This document shows positions 9,105 through 17,356 of a stretch of 64,000 bases of DNA, piece after piece. Source of the stretch: HyVt-477 sp965224605 (GTDB lineage Bacteria; Pseudomonadota; Gammaproteobacteria; Thiotrichales; Thiotrichaceae). The translations under genes were made by a program, and so were the position numbers. The notes below the pieces were generated by a model that was not told the DNA's origin, ran no database searches, and saw only the letters and a list, made by a program, of their open reading frames with translations. The stretch covers positions 124,001-188,000 of the forward strand of contig CBDCZP010000002.1 of assembly GCA_965224605.1 (NCBI GenBank), written 5' to 3'. Each line of letters opens with the position of its first letter. Position 1 is the stretch's first letter.

Positions 9105-9472
9105 TTATTACATCAGGAAAAAACGTTCATTCTTAAATCTCTTTCGGTTTATTCCTACCCCCCTTGGGACGTATGAAAATAGAGTGAGATGTTATTTTAA
9201 TGGAAGTGAGCCTTCAGGCTCGCCATAATGCTTGAATCAACTTCAAAGATCGAGCCTGAAAAGCCGTACAAATATTAAACTTATAGAGAATATAACCTAC
9301 TGATATTAATAATTATTTATATGTATAAATCTCCCTCATCTCCTTTTTTTAAAGAGGCGAGCTTTTACCAATACTTCTACCAAATACTTCCTGATATTTC
9401 CAGCATTTGTCTATATGCTGTATCGTAATGACAACTAATTAATACACCTCTCAATTTGGACACAATCACAGC
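9105..9472. other. Intergenic stretch with REP-like palindrome
   Basis: The 368 bases between the DUF533 gene and rbgA hold no convincing ORF. At 9202-9222 there is the sequence GGAAGTGAGCCTTCAGGCTC, whose core CTTCAG is the target duplicated around MITE copy 1, so this looks like an unoccupied version of that insertion site. GAGCCTGAA at 9251-9259 forms an inverted partner of TTCAGGCTC at 9213-9221. The remainder is AT-rich and may hold the rbgA promoter. Confidence 0.55.
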
Positions 9473-10399
9473 ATGCAAATCCAGTGGTACCCCGGCCATA
9501 TGTACAAGGCCAACAAAGAATTCAAAAAAATCCTCCCCAAGATAGATGTGATTATTGAAATCCTTGATGCCCGCCTTCCCTATAGTAGTGAAAACCCAAT
9601 GGTTGCCGAACTTCGAGGTGATAAACCCTGTATAAAAGTATTCAACAAAAGCGACCTCGCTGATCCTGAAAAAACTCAGCAATGGCAAGATTATCTGGAA
9701 CAACAAAGTGGTATCAAAACACTCTCTGTCACCAAAAACGAACCCGATAGAATTAAACAAATTCCAGCGCTATGTCGGAAACTAGCCCCCCATAAAACTA
9801 AAACCGAACGTGGTGTTCACGCCATGATTATGGGCATTCCCAATGTAGGGAAATCAACACTTATCAATATCCTCGCGGGGAAAACAATTGCCAAAACAGG
9901 CAATGAACCCGCTGTAACCAAACATCAACAACGTATTGATCTGAATAATGGTGTCGTTTTGTTAGATACCCCAGGCGTACTTTGGCCTAATATAGAAAAC
10001 GAACACAGTGGCTATCGACTTGCTGCTACTGGTGCGATAAAAGATACCGCTATCGCCTACGATGATATTGCTTTTTACACCGTTGAATATCTCCTCCCTA
10101 ACTACCCTGAATTTCTAAAAGAACGTTTTCAGCTAGATGATTTACCTGAAACAGAAATGGAATTTATGGAAATCATTGGTAAAAAACGGGGTTGTCTACG
10201 TGCGGGTGGAAACCTTGATTTGGAAAAAATATCCAAGATACTTATAGCAGAGCTTCGATCAGGTGGATTAGGCAAAATCACCATGGAAACTCCCGCAATG
10301 ATGGAAGTAGAAAAGAAAGCCGTCGAAATAAAGCGCGCAAAGAAAAAAGAGAAAGAAGAAGCCAAGAAAAACAAGAAAGGAAAGAAACGCAGAAGATAG
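9473..10399 (+). CDS. rbgA: Ribosome biogenesis GTPase YlqF/RbgA
   Basis: A circularly permuted GTPase acting in late large-subunit assembly. The G4 motif NKSD (residues 58-61) comes before G1 GIPNVGKST (121-129) and G3 DTPG (165-168), the permuted order diagnostic of the YlqF/YawG class. The N-terminus MQIQWYPGHM is the standard family start. An RNA-binding C-terminal domain ends in an extremely Lys-rich tail. A hemerythrin gene follows 14 bases later. Confidence 0.94.
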   Translation: MQIQWYPGHMYKANKEFKKILPKIDVIIEILDARLPYSSENPMVAELRGDKPCIKVFNKSDLADPEKTQQWQDYLEQQSGIKTLSVTKNEPDRIKQIPALCRKLAPHKTKTERGVHAMIMGIPNVGKSTLINILAGKTIAKTGNEPAVTKHQQRIDLNNGVVLLDTPGVLWPNIENEHSGYRLAATGAIKDTAIAYDDIAFYTVEYLLPNYPEFLKERFQLDDLPETEMEFMEIIGKKRGCLRAGGNLDLEKISKILIAELRSGGLGKITMETPAMMEVEKKAVEIKRAKKKEKEEAKKNKKGKKRRR

Positions 10400-10413
10400 A
10401 TAGAATAAAGACT

Positions 10414-10848
10414 ATGAAAAGAGCAGAACAACTACAAAAACTATCACGAGAGCATCATAACTCTCTTTCGATGGCACTTAATATTTCCAGAGTTGCAAAA
10501 AATGGCACCGAAGAAGAACGAATAGCCGCCATTGAAACTATAAAAGACTATTACAACAACGAACTGGAAGAACACTTTCAACACGAAGAACAAACCATAT
10601 TCTCACTCATATTCAAGCAGTATCGAGAACATATCAAAATGGCAACAGTGTTGCTCAAAGAACATGGCTTTCTGAGAATACTAGTACAACGCATCAAACC
10701 AGAAACAGCAGAAAAAGATTTAGCTGACTTTGCTGAGGTTTTAAAAAATCACACCCGGATGGAAGAAAGAGAACTGTTTCCCGTAATAGAGTCGTTATTT
10801 ACGGATGCAGAAATGGACGCAGTACTGAATTTCGTACCACTGGATTAA
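10414..10848 (+). CDS. Hemerythrin HHE domain protein
   Basis: A 144-residue four-helix-bundle protein expected to bind a di-iron centre for oxygen, NO or iron handling. Candidate ligands follow the HHE pattern: His14/His15, His54, His57/Glu58, His84, and His113 with Glu117. There is no signal peptide, so it is cytoplasmic. It is close enough to rbgA (14 bases) to be cotranscribed, though no functional link is evident. Confidence 0.85.
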   Translation: MKRAEQLQKLSREHHNSLSMALNISRVAKNGTEEERIAAIETIKDYYNNELEEHFQHEEQTIFSLIFKQYREHIKMATVLLKEHGFLRILVQRIKPETAEKDLADFAEVLKNHTRMEERELFPVIESLFTDAEMDAVLNFVPLD

Positions 10849-10878
10849 AACGGCTTAATTTTTAGTGCTTATCCCTCG

Positions 10879-11005
10879 CTCCCAAACTCCGGTTTGGGAA
10901 TGCATGCTGGAAATTCCATTTCAATGATCCCGTGAAGATGAAAAAATAGAAGCATAGTGGAAACGGGAGTTTCCTTACTCTGCCCCAAATGGGAATTTGG
11001 GAGCC
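10879..11005. repeat. REP-B family composite palindrome between convergent genes
   Basis: Two short hairpins, TCCCAAAC/GTTTGGGA at 10880-10899 and CCCAAAT/ATTTGGG at 10984-11001, stand at the ends of a larger inverted arrangement (GCTCCC at one end, GGGAGC at the other). The same hairpin design recurs at 21307-21326, 27481-27506 and 53493-53520. It separates the hemerythrin gene (+) from the GlsB-like gene (-) and could protect or end both transcripts. Confidence 0.65.
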
Positions 11006-11041
11006 AGAAATAATCGGGACTGAAGCAAGAGAAACGAACCG

Positions 11042-11299
11042 CTAAGGTTTAGTAATAAACTTCATTATAAATACTAAGAATAGAGCACCCAAAATGGTTG
11101 CGACAAGTGTTTTGATTAAAGCATTTAAAGAACTATCTAATCCTGACGCCATACAATAGCCAGCTATTACACCACCAATAATTCCAAAGATAACATTACC
11201 AATTGTCCCAAAAGGTGAGCTTTTACTATATAACTTACGTCCTATAAGTCCTGAAATTGCTCCGATTACTACAAATGCTGCCCATACCCAAAGTGCCAT
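11042..11299 (-). CDS. GlsB/YeaQ/YmgE-family stress membrane protein
   Basis: An 85-residue protein made almost entirely of three hydrophobic segments with glycine-rich turns (GAISGLIGRKL and FGIIGGVIAGY), the pattern of the transglycosylase-associated / GlsB family of small inner-membrane proteins linked to stress responses. It is monocistronic between two repeat elements. The biochemical function of the family is unknown. Confidence 0.85.
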   Translation of the reverse strand: MALWVWAAFVVIGAISGLIGRKLYSKSSPFGTIGNVIFGIIGGVIAGYCMASGLDSSLNALIKTLVATILGALFLVFIMKFITKP

Positions 11300-11414
11300 G
11301 TTAAATCCTTAAACTCAGAAAACGTGAAAAATAAAGTGCCATTGTATATGAAAAACTATTCAGAACAATTTGTAACTTTTAGCTGTACTAGCCTCAGACA
11401 AGTCCTTTTGTATA

Positions 11415-11565
11415 GGAGGTGAGCCTTCAGAGGTTGTGCAAGTATTAAGAAAAATCTCATTTGTAGGGTGTGCCGAGGTACGAGGCGCACCATAAGTTGT
11501 TGATTCATGGTGTGCCTCCTTCGTCGGCACACCCTACATAAGGAATACTTGCACAGTCTCTAAAG
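11415..11565. mobile_element. MITE-like element copy 2
   Basis: The element spans 11431-11559 and differs from copy 1 (4556-4683) at only three places seen by eye: one transition in the inner arm, one extra A before the right end and one base in the right terminal repeat. The left flank GGAGGTGAGCCTTCAG is identical to that of copy 1. The right flank reads CTAAAG where a perfect duplicate would read CTTCAG, so this target duplication has decayed or the site was rearranged. It lies downstream of pdxH. Confidence 0.78.
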
Positions 11566-11603
11566 CATCACTTCCATAAAAGTTTAGACTTACCAGAGCT
11601 TCC

Positions 11604-12242
11604 TTAAGGTGCGAGCCTCCGCACATCCCACTTTCCTTCGGCTGTCTTATAATACTCAAAACGGTCATGTAACCTGTTTTCCCGACCTTGCCAGAATTCT
11701 ATTTTCTCTGGGACGATACGATATCCACCCCAGAAATCAGGTTTTGGTATTTCGCCTTTGGCAAAGCGTTCTTTGAGTCTACCCAGTCTTGTCATTAGGA
11801 CTTTTCTGGATGATATTTCAGCACTTTGTCGTGATACCCAGGCGCCTAGTTGGCTTCCTCTAGGGCGGGTTGCTATATATTTTAGGGATTCAGCTATAGA
11901 TATTTTCTCGGCTATACCTGTTATTTCGATCTGCCGTTCTAGCTCTGTCCAAGGAAAGAGCACGGCTACGTTGTTATTTTCCTGAATCTGCTGAGACTTT
12001 TGACTTGATAAGTTGGTAAAGAAAACAAAGCCATGCTGATCAAATGTTTTTAACAGCACCGTGCGGATAGTAGGTTTTCCGGTCGCTGAAACAGTAGCCA
12101 AACTCATCGCGTTAGCATCCACTACATCTACCTCACAGGCTTGTTTAAACCAAGCTTCAAACTGTTTGAACGGATCGGCATCTAGCAATTCTCTGCTTAA
12201 GCCATCGCGCATATACTCTCGTCTGTATTCACTTATATCCAT
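11604..12242 (-). CDS. pdxH: Pyridoxamine 5'-phosphate oxidase
   Basis: PdxH is the FMN enzyme that oxidises pyridoxine or pyridoxamine 5'-phosphate to PLP. The 212-residue length is standard. Motifs include RTVLLKTFDQHGFVFFTN (FMN phosphate site), PRGSQLGAWVSRQS, and the C-terminal WGGYR...FWQGRENRLHDR and RRLAP end. It is transcribed divergently from the metallo-beta-lactamase-fold gene, with a 56-base shared upstream region. The riboflavin genes at the start of the window supply the precursor of its cofactor. Confidence 0.97.
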   Translation of the reverse strand: MDISEYRREYMRDGLSRELLDADPFKQFEAWFKQACEVDVVDANAMSLATVSATGKPTIRTVLLKTFDQHGFVFFTNLSSQKSQQIQENNNVAVLFPWTELERQIEITGIAEKISIAESLKYIATRPRGSQLGAWVSRQSAEISSRKVLMTRLGRLKERFAKGEIPKPDFWGGYRIVPEKIEFWQGRENRLHDRFEYYKTAEGKWDVRRLAP

Positions 12243-12298
12243 AGCTTGGTAGTATACTAAGATTGAAAAGGGAAAACCCTTACTTGAGGATTTTTTGT

Positions 12299-13505
12299 AT
12301 GAATAAATTTATCCCAGCTTTGTTGTTACTTGTTTTGGCGGCAGCACTCTATCTTGGCTTTAAAGAATCACAGCAAGCCAAGACACTCATAGAACCTGCG
12401 ACTGAAAAAATTCAACAATCCGTCAGTAATGCTATGGAAGCAGACACAAAAGAAAACACAGAAGCCGTAAATGAAACACACGAAACAGAAACGTTTACGC
12501 GTGAAGAAGTAGATCATGCGTTTGGCACGAAACCCAATATCGTTAGCTATCCCGCTACAGCAATTGATACCGAAGCAGTTCCTAGCGTTGCTATAAAGCA
12601 ATCTACCTCTGCAAATACGCCTTTGCATATTTATCAAATTAGTCCAGACACTTATTTTTTCTATGGCAATATCGCTGAGGTTGATGAGAATAATCGGGGA
12701 TTTAATGGCAACGCAGGCTTTGTGATAACGGAGGATAGTGTAGTAGTGATTGATTCGCTAGGTACGCCGAAGCTAGGCAAGCGAATGATTGCAACGATTC
12801 AGAAAATCACCGATAAGCCGATCAAATATCTCATCGTTACCCATAACCATCCTGACCATGCTTACGGCGCTATTGCGTTTCGTGAACTGGGAGGAGTGAC
12901 TGTGATCGGTCACCAAGGTACGATGAAATATATTAATTCTGATCGTATTGAACATTCCGTTAGTTATCGTGAAACCTTTATCAAGTCTGATATGCAAGGC
13001 TTTAAACCGGTCACTCCTGATCAACTGATTGGCGGTGAGTTGTATTCAAAAGAGTCTTTAAAAACGGGAGGGAAAACCTTCGATATTTACAATACAGGTT
13101 CACATCACTCTTTTGGTGATCTTGTTATTCATCAGTTGGATGAGAATATCGTCTGGGTGTCGGATCTTGCCTTTCATAATCGTGTGACGTTTATGGCTGA
13201 TGGTAATTCTGAAAAAGCCATTGATGCGCAAAGCTGGTTGTTAACAACCTTTGCCAATGCCAAGTTGATGGTTCCCGGTCATTGGTAGTGCGCAAACCGC
13301 TCCATTTCTGATGGTGAGTCAAACTCAGAGTTATATGCAGCAAGTCAGGAAAGATGTTACGGAGGCTATCCATAACGACAAAGAGTTACAGGAAGCGGTT
13401 GATACGATTAAATTTAATGATTGGAAAGCTATGAACATGTACGGGCTAAATCACAAAAAGAATATTGATTTTGTGTATCGTGAGTTAGAAGAAGAATTGT
13501 TTTAG
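12299..13505 (+). pseudogene. MBL-fold metallo-hydrolase with C-terminal frameshift
   Basis: The first frame (12299-13288) gives 329 residues: an N-terminal hydrophobic signal or anchor, then a metallo-beta-lactamase fold with His182-x-His184-x-Asp186-His187. It stops right after VPGHW. The downstream frame at 13284-13505 continues naturally as GSAQTAPF and a helical tail. Removing one T from the pair at 13282-13283 restores a frame of 401 codons and turns GHW into the expected GHGS. The truncated form keeps the metal ligands but lacks the last 70 residues. This is either a recent inactivating mutation or a sequencing error. The ATG at 12299 is preferred because a signal-like helix follows it and a TTGAGGA ribosome site precedes it. 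Confidence 0.8.
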
Positions 13506-13574
13506 AAACTGATCAGAGCCATCTAGCCCATCTAACCAGAGTTCCAAGTCGTCAACGATAGCGATCCAAGCTAG

Positions 13575-14735
13575 CTATCCCAAAAAAGGCAATGTACCAT
13601 ACTGCTGCCAGGGATTCGGGCGGCGCCACCAGTTTTGCGCTATCGTGCCATAAAGCTGCCTGAAGTCAGTAGTATGTTGAACATTATGATTGGCATCTAA
13701 ACGGCCCATATCAGGGTGGGTGCCATAAATTCCGCGTTTTACACTTCCACCAAAGATCATATGGGCAGAGGCTGTACCATGATCAGTACCTTGACCTTTA
13801 TTTTCCTTGGCTCTTCTGCCAAATTCAGAATAGGTTACCACTATAATTTTCTTCCACAGGCCACTACGCTCCATTACGTTGGCAAAAGAACTGATTCCAT
13901 TCGCCAGTTGGAATAACGAATTATTCTGTAGATGTAGCTGACTGGCATGAGAGTCAAAACCGTTCTGTGTCACTTTATAAACAGGTGCATCAACACCACT
14001 AAGAATCATTTGTGCAACGGCTTGCAGTCCATGACCCAAATCTCCGGTATAACGACCGGGAACCGAGCGAGGGTTTGTGCCTATTTTAGCGGCAATTTGC
14101 TTACCTACATCATGCAACTGATGCTGAATACTAGTGACATGAGCAATAGCAGGATTACGGTTATTAATCTTAATATCTTCAATTCTATCTGCTGCTTTGA
14201 TAAAAGATTTGGGGTTCTTCATAGTCACGGCATTTAACTGACTACCTGCTAATACACCGCCACCCTCGACACCATCATCAATGATAATGCCATGTAAGCC
14301 TTTTTTCATCGTTGGCACAACTTGAGCTAACCAGCCCTTGCTATAATCGTTAGGCGATGCGCTTTCCCAGATATCCAGCGATTGAAAGTGCGATAAAGAA
14401 CTGTGTGGATAACCCACACCCTGCACCCATGCCATTTGACCTTTTGTCCATAGTGGCATGAGCTGCTTAAGCTGCGGATGCATACCAAAGCCATCCAGAT
14501 TCGCACCTTGTAGCTTTAAAACATTGCGCTCCTTAATGCCGATGGTTGGACGTAAATTATAATATTTTTCATCGCCATAGGGCACTAGAGTATTAAAGCC
14601 GTCATTGCCACCTTTGAGGTGAACAAGTACAACAATCTTGCCTGTTTTACTTAAATCTGCGGCATTAGTAAGGCTTGGAAACATACTTCCCATTCCTACC
14701 AAACCTGCATATTGTAAAAAATCTCTTCGATTCAT
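13575..14735 (-). CDS. DUF1501 family secreted protein
   Basis: A 386-residue protein of the DUF1501 family, related to the alkaline-phosphatase/sulfatase superfamily. It starts MNRRDFLQYAG, a Tat export signal with twin Arg at residues 3-4. Visible are VVLVHLKGGNDGFNTLVPYGD near the N-terminus, FDSHASQLHLQN, and YSEFGRRAKENKGQGTDHG, the conserved C-terminal DUF1501 motif. It is downstream of and cotranscribed with a DUF1800 gene. The pair is widespread, but its substrate is unknown. Confidence 0.88.
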   Translation of the reverse strand: MNRRDFLQYAGLVGMGSMFPSLTNAADLSKTGKIVVLVHLKGGNDGFNTLVPYGDEKYYNLRPTIGIKERNVLKLQGANLDGFGMHPQLKQLMPLWTKGQMAWVQGVGYPHSSLSHFQSLDIWESASPNDYSKGWLAQVVPTMKKGLHGIIIDDGVEGGGVLAGSQLNAVTMKNPKSFIKAADRIEDIKINNRNPAIAHVTSIQHQLHDVGKQIAAKIGTNPRSVPGRYTGDLGHGLQAVAQMILSGVDAPVYKVTQNGFDSHASQLHLQNNSLFQLANGISSFANVMERSGLWKKIIVVTYSEFGRRAKENKGQGTDHGTASAHMIFGGSVKRGIYGTHPDMGRLDANHNVQHTTDFRQLYGTIAQNWWRRPNPWQQYGTLPFLG

Positions 14736-14809
14736 AATCTGTTTTCCATGGCATCTGATTTCGACACCGTAAACTGCCCTCTTTTTGAGGGGTTATTACT
14801 AATCACATG

Positions 14810-14881
14810 TAGTCTGCGTTGAGGTACGAAACGCGGGATTTAACTCGTTGATATCCCGTGTTTCAACCTCAACACAGGCTA
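14810..14881. repeat. REP-A family palindrome, full copy
   Basis: A long imperfect inverted repeat: TGCGTTGAGGTACGAAACGC on the left arm against CCCGTGTTTCAACCTCAACA on the right. Single arms or variants of the same family occur at 25562-25597, 53527-53556 and 55346-55406. It lies between the DUF1800 and DUF1501 genes, where a hairpin could stabilise or attenuate the shared transcript. Confidence 0.7.
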
Positions 14882-14888
14882 CCATCTA

Positions 14889-16178
14889 CTAGTAAACTTG
14901 ATAGGCAGGATCAAGCATCAATGCTCGAACCAGCCGCTTTTTCCCTTCTTTTTCCGGTAACGGATTCGAGGGAGGAATCGGAAGTAGCCACGCTGTCATT
15001 TCTTCTCTGGATATTTGGGGTAAATGTTTATCCATGCCACTTTTAGCCGAACGCATATTACCGCGATTTAAATTTCTTAATAACGAGTCACGTAGCAATA
15101 AAGATTGTGTACTCATCCAATCCTGACCGATTGCCCATCCCTTAACGGTTGAGTGATTAAACAGTGGTTGTCCCATTAGGGTTAATTGATGGGCTAAATT
15201 ATTCCTCGGTAGCGTTAGTGGTAAAGTGCGCAACGCGCCAACTGCCAGATCAATAGGCGACTTAATTAAAGCACCTCGATGGGCGGCAGCCCAAAATTCA
15301 TTACTGGTCAACACAGTTTTTAACAACAGGGTAATATCATAGTTTGAGCTAACCAGCTTTTGTGCCCATTGTTTTACAACGCCAGGGTTAGGTCGAGAAA
15401 CACTAATAAATTCATTCCATAGACGTTCGGCGATACGCTCAGCAGTACGAGGATGCTTGAGCATAATTTCTAATGCTTGATCACCATTAAAGGCTCCGCT
15501 TTGACCCAAGATGGTTTTTGCACCGGGATCATGCTGAGCTGCTTTATTGACATAACGCCCACTTCGATTATCAATACTCCATCCGGTAAACGCTTTTGCA
15601 GCCTCTTGAATGTCTCGTTCGTTGTACTTCCCTCTACCCACGGTAAACATCTCAAGCACTTCACGGGCAAAGTTTTCATTGGGTGCTTCTTTTACATTTT
15701 GGTAACCGTCCAGATACACCAACATAGCGGGGTCTTTAGACACTTCATGCAATAACGTACGAAAATTACCCAGCGCATGTTTGCGTAACAGCAAGTTCTG
15801 CTGATGCAACAATGTGGGAGACAAGGTTTTAGTAATCGTAGAAGGGAATACATTGTGCCAAAACAATGTCATACGCTCCACAAACGGAGCTTGGGTGGTT
15901 AACAGATGTTGTACCCACCATTTTTGCAATGCCTCGCCTTCTGTTTTTGCGATACGCATGATCACTTTTCGGCGACGCATATCATTGCGCAGCACAACAA
16001 GTTTGCTCCAGGGAGACATGGCAGGCGGGCCAGCAGGGTTTGAATTACGTTGTTTCAAGATAGTATCAACCGCTTGTGGCATTGGCATACCAACAATTTT
16101 TTGAATACTATTCCATTCAGGACCGAATCCAGTCCTTGATATTAAATGTCTGGCTTCATCAAAGCCTAACTTATCCAC
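14889..16178 (-). CDS. DUF1800 family protein
   Basis: A 429-residue DUF1800 protein. Typical motifs are ARHLISRTGFG at the start, WWVQHLLTTQAPFVERMTLFWHNVFP near residue 87, and ENFAREVLEMFTVGRGKYNERD followed by EAAKAFTGW. There is no clear signal peptide, although its partner DUF1501 carries a Tat signal, so it may be exported by hitchhiking or act in the cytoplasm. The DUF1800-DUF1501 order on one strand is the usual one. Confidence 0.88.
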   Translation of the reverse strand: MDKLGFDEARHLISRTGFGPEWNSIQKIVGMPMPQAVDTILKQRNSNPAGPPAMSPWSKLVVLRNDMRRRKVIMRIAKTEGEALQKWWVQHLLTTQAPFVERMTLFWHNVFPSTITKTLSPTLLHQQNLLLRKHALGNFRTLLHEVSKDPAMLVYLDGYQNVKEAPNENFAREVLEMFTVGRGKYNERDIQEAAKAFTGWSIDNRSGRYVNKAAQHDPGAKTILGQSGAFNGDQALEIMLKHPRTAERIAERLWNEFISVSRPNPGVVKQWAQKLVSSNYDITLLLKTVLTSNEFWAAAHRGALIKSPIDLAVGALRTLPLTLPRNNLAHQLTLMGQPLFNHSTVKGWAIGQDWMSTQSLLLRDSLLRNLNRGNMRSAKSGMDKHLPQISREEMTAWLLPIPPSNPLPEKEGKKRLVRALMLDPAYQVY

Positions 16179-16490
16179 TAAATGTAACCCCTAGATTTTT
16201 AAATCCGTTTAAAATTAAAGCTGTTTGAACTTTGACCAACAATAGAAAAATAGTTCAAACTTTTACAAAAGATTAACGTGATAAAGGTTGTTTATCCTAA
16301 CATCAATTTAAACGATTAATAATCAACACTTTATAATTTATGAATGATGAATCTAGTACAAAAAAGAAGGGAAGTAAGAGAAAGTTCACCCGCTTTAGAT
16401 AGGCGGGTGAACTTTTTTGATAGAGCTTTTGATAGAGTTAATAGCTTACTCAGAAACTAGCGGTAAGTATTAGCACTGGACGAGATTAGA
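16179..16490. other. Intergenic stretch between DUF1800 gene and yccA
   Basis: These 312 AT-rich bases hold the upstream region of the DUF1800-DUF1501 pair at the left and, at 16381-16415, a strong hairpin probably ending yccA. No ORF worth calling was seen on either strand. Confidence 0.5.
16381..16415 (-). terminator. Strong hairpin terminator, possibly bidirectional
   Basis: A perfect 13-bp stem, AAAGTTCACCCGC at 16381-16393 and its complement at 16403-16415, with a 9-base loop. The best-defined T-run lies within and just after the right arm on the plus strand. On the minus strand the stem ends TTTCTCTT. It lies 76 bases after the yccA stop and most likely ends yccA transcription. Confidence 0.65.
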
Positions 16491-17207
16491 TTAATCGTCT
16501 CCACCCATGCTCATCATGAACTGCAAGATGTACCAGAAGAGCAAACCTACACTTGAGAAGAGTGATAACGCGGCAGCTACGTGCTGCTCTGAATTGTATT
16601 CATGAATGATGTTTGAGGTGCTATATAGTACTGAAGCCGCAGCAAACAAGATCATTGCACCTGAGAACCAGGTTCCCAGTGAGAAGCCAAAAGCAATGGC
16701 AGCAACAATTACACCCATAGCAATAAAGCCACCAATAGCTAATCCACGACCCAAGAACGAAAAGTTAATCTTGCTAGTGAATGCAGTAAAGGTTAAACCT
16801 GCTACCAAGGCAACAGTAACCACGCCAGCATTCTGTAACAACTGCCCATCAGGAGTCATGCGCATCGCCATAAAGATCAAGGGCATAAAGATAATGGCTT
16901 CAGCGACGATAAAAACACCCAAACCTAAATACTGTTTTTCACGTGAAATAGAAGAATGCGCCCATTTATTCGCAAAGTGTGATACAAAAGCAAACACACC
17001 CAAAACGATGAGCCAGGACCATTTACTACCAGAAAGCATAACCGCAAATTGTTGCGCGATACCACTTTTAAACAATAATGATTCCACAACGGCAAAAGCG
17101 GCAATAGCTCCGCCTAGATGTAAATATGTTCTACGAATGAATCCGGCACGTTCAGTTTCTGATGCGTTAGCAACAACCTGACCCGAATTAATATCAAGAT
17201 GAGACAT
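16491..17207 (-). CDS. yccA: Bax inhibitor-1/YccA family membrane protein
   Basis: A 238-residue protein with seven hydrophobic segments after a short polar N-terminus, and a family-typical region containing FIVAEAIIFMPL and YSTSNIIHEY. E. coli YccA interacts with and inhibits FtsH; the wider BI-1 family includes pH-sensitive calcium leak channels. It is transcribed alone and divergently from hrpA. The assignment to YccA rather than YbhL rests on length and overall pattern only. Confidence 0.86.
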   Translation of the reverse strand: MSHLDINSGQVVANASETERAGFIRRTYLHLGGAIAAFAVVESLLFKSGIAQQFAVMLSGSKWSWLIVLGVFAFVSHFANKWAHSSISREKQYLGLGVFIVAEAIIFMPLIFMAMRMTPDGQLLQNAGVVTVALVAGLTFTAFTSKINFSFLGRGLAIGGFIAMGVIVAAIAFGFSLGTWFSGAMILFAAASVLYSTSNIIHEYNSEQHVAAALSLFSSVGLLFWYILQFMMSMGGDD

Positions 17208-17356
17208 GGTAATCCTCTAAATTAAATAAGTGATGACTTTCTAACTATAGTGACATATCAAGGAATATCAATATAATTCCGCCTAAGTTTCCTAAGCGTT
17301 GACATCACACAGCAAATTACCGCCCATTACCATCCATCAATAAACACGAGAAGATT

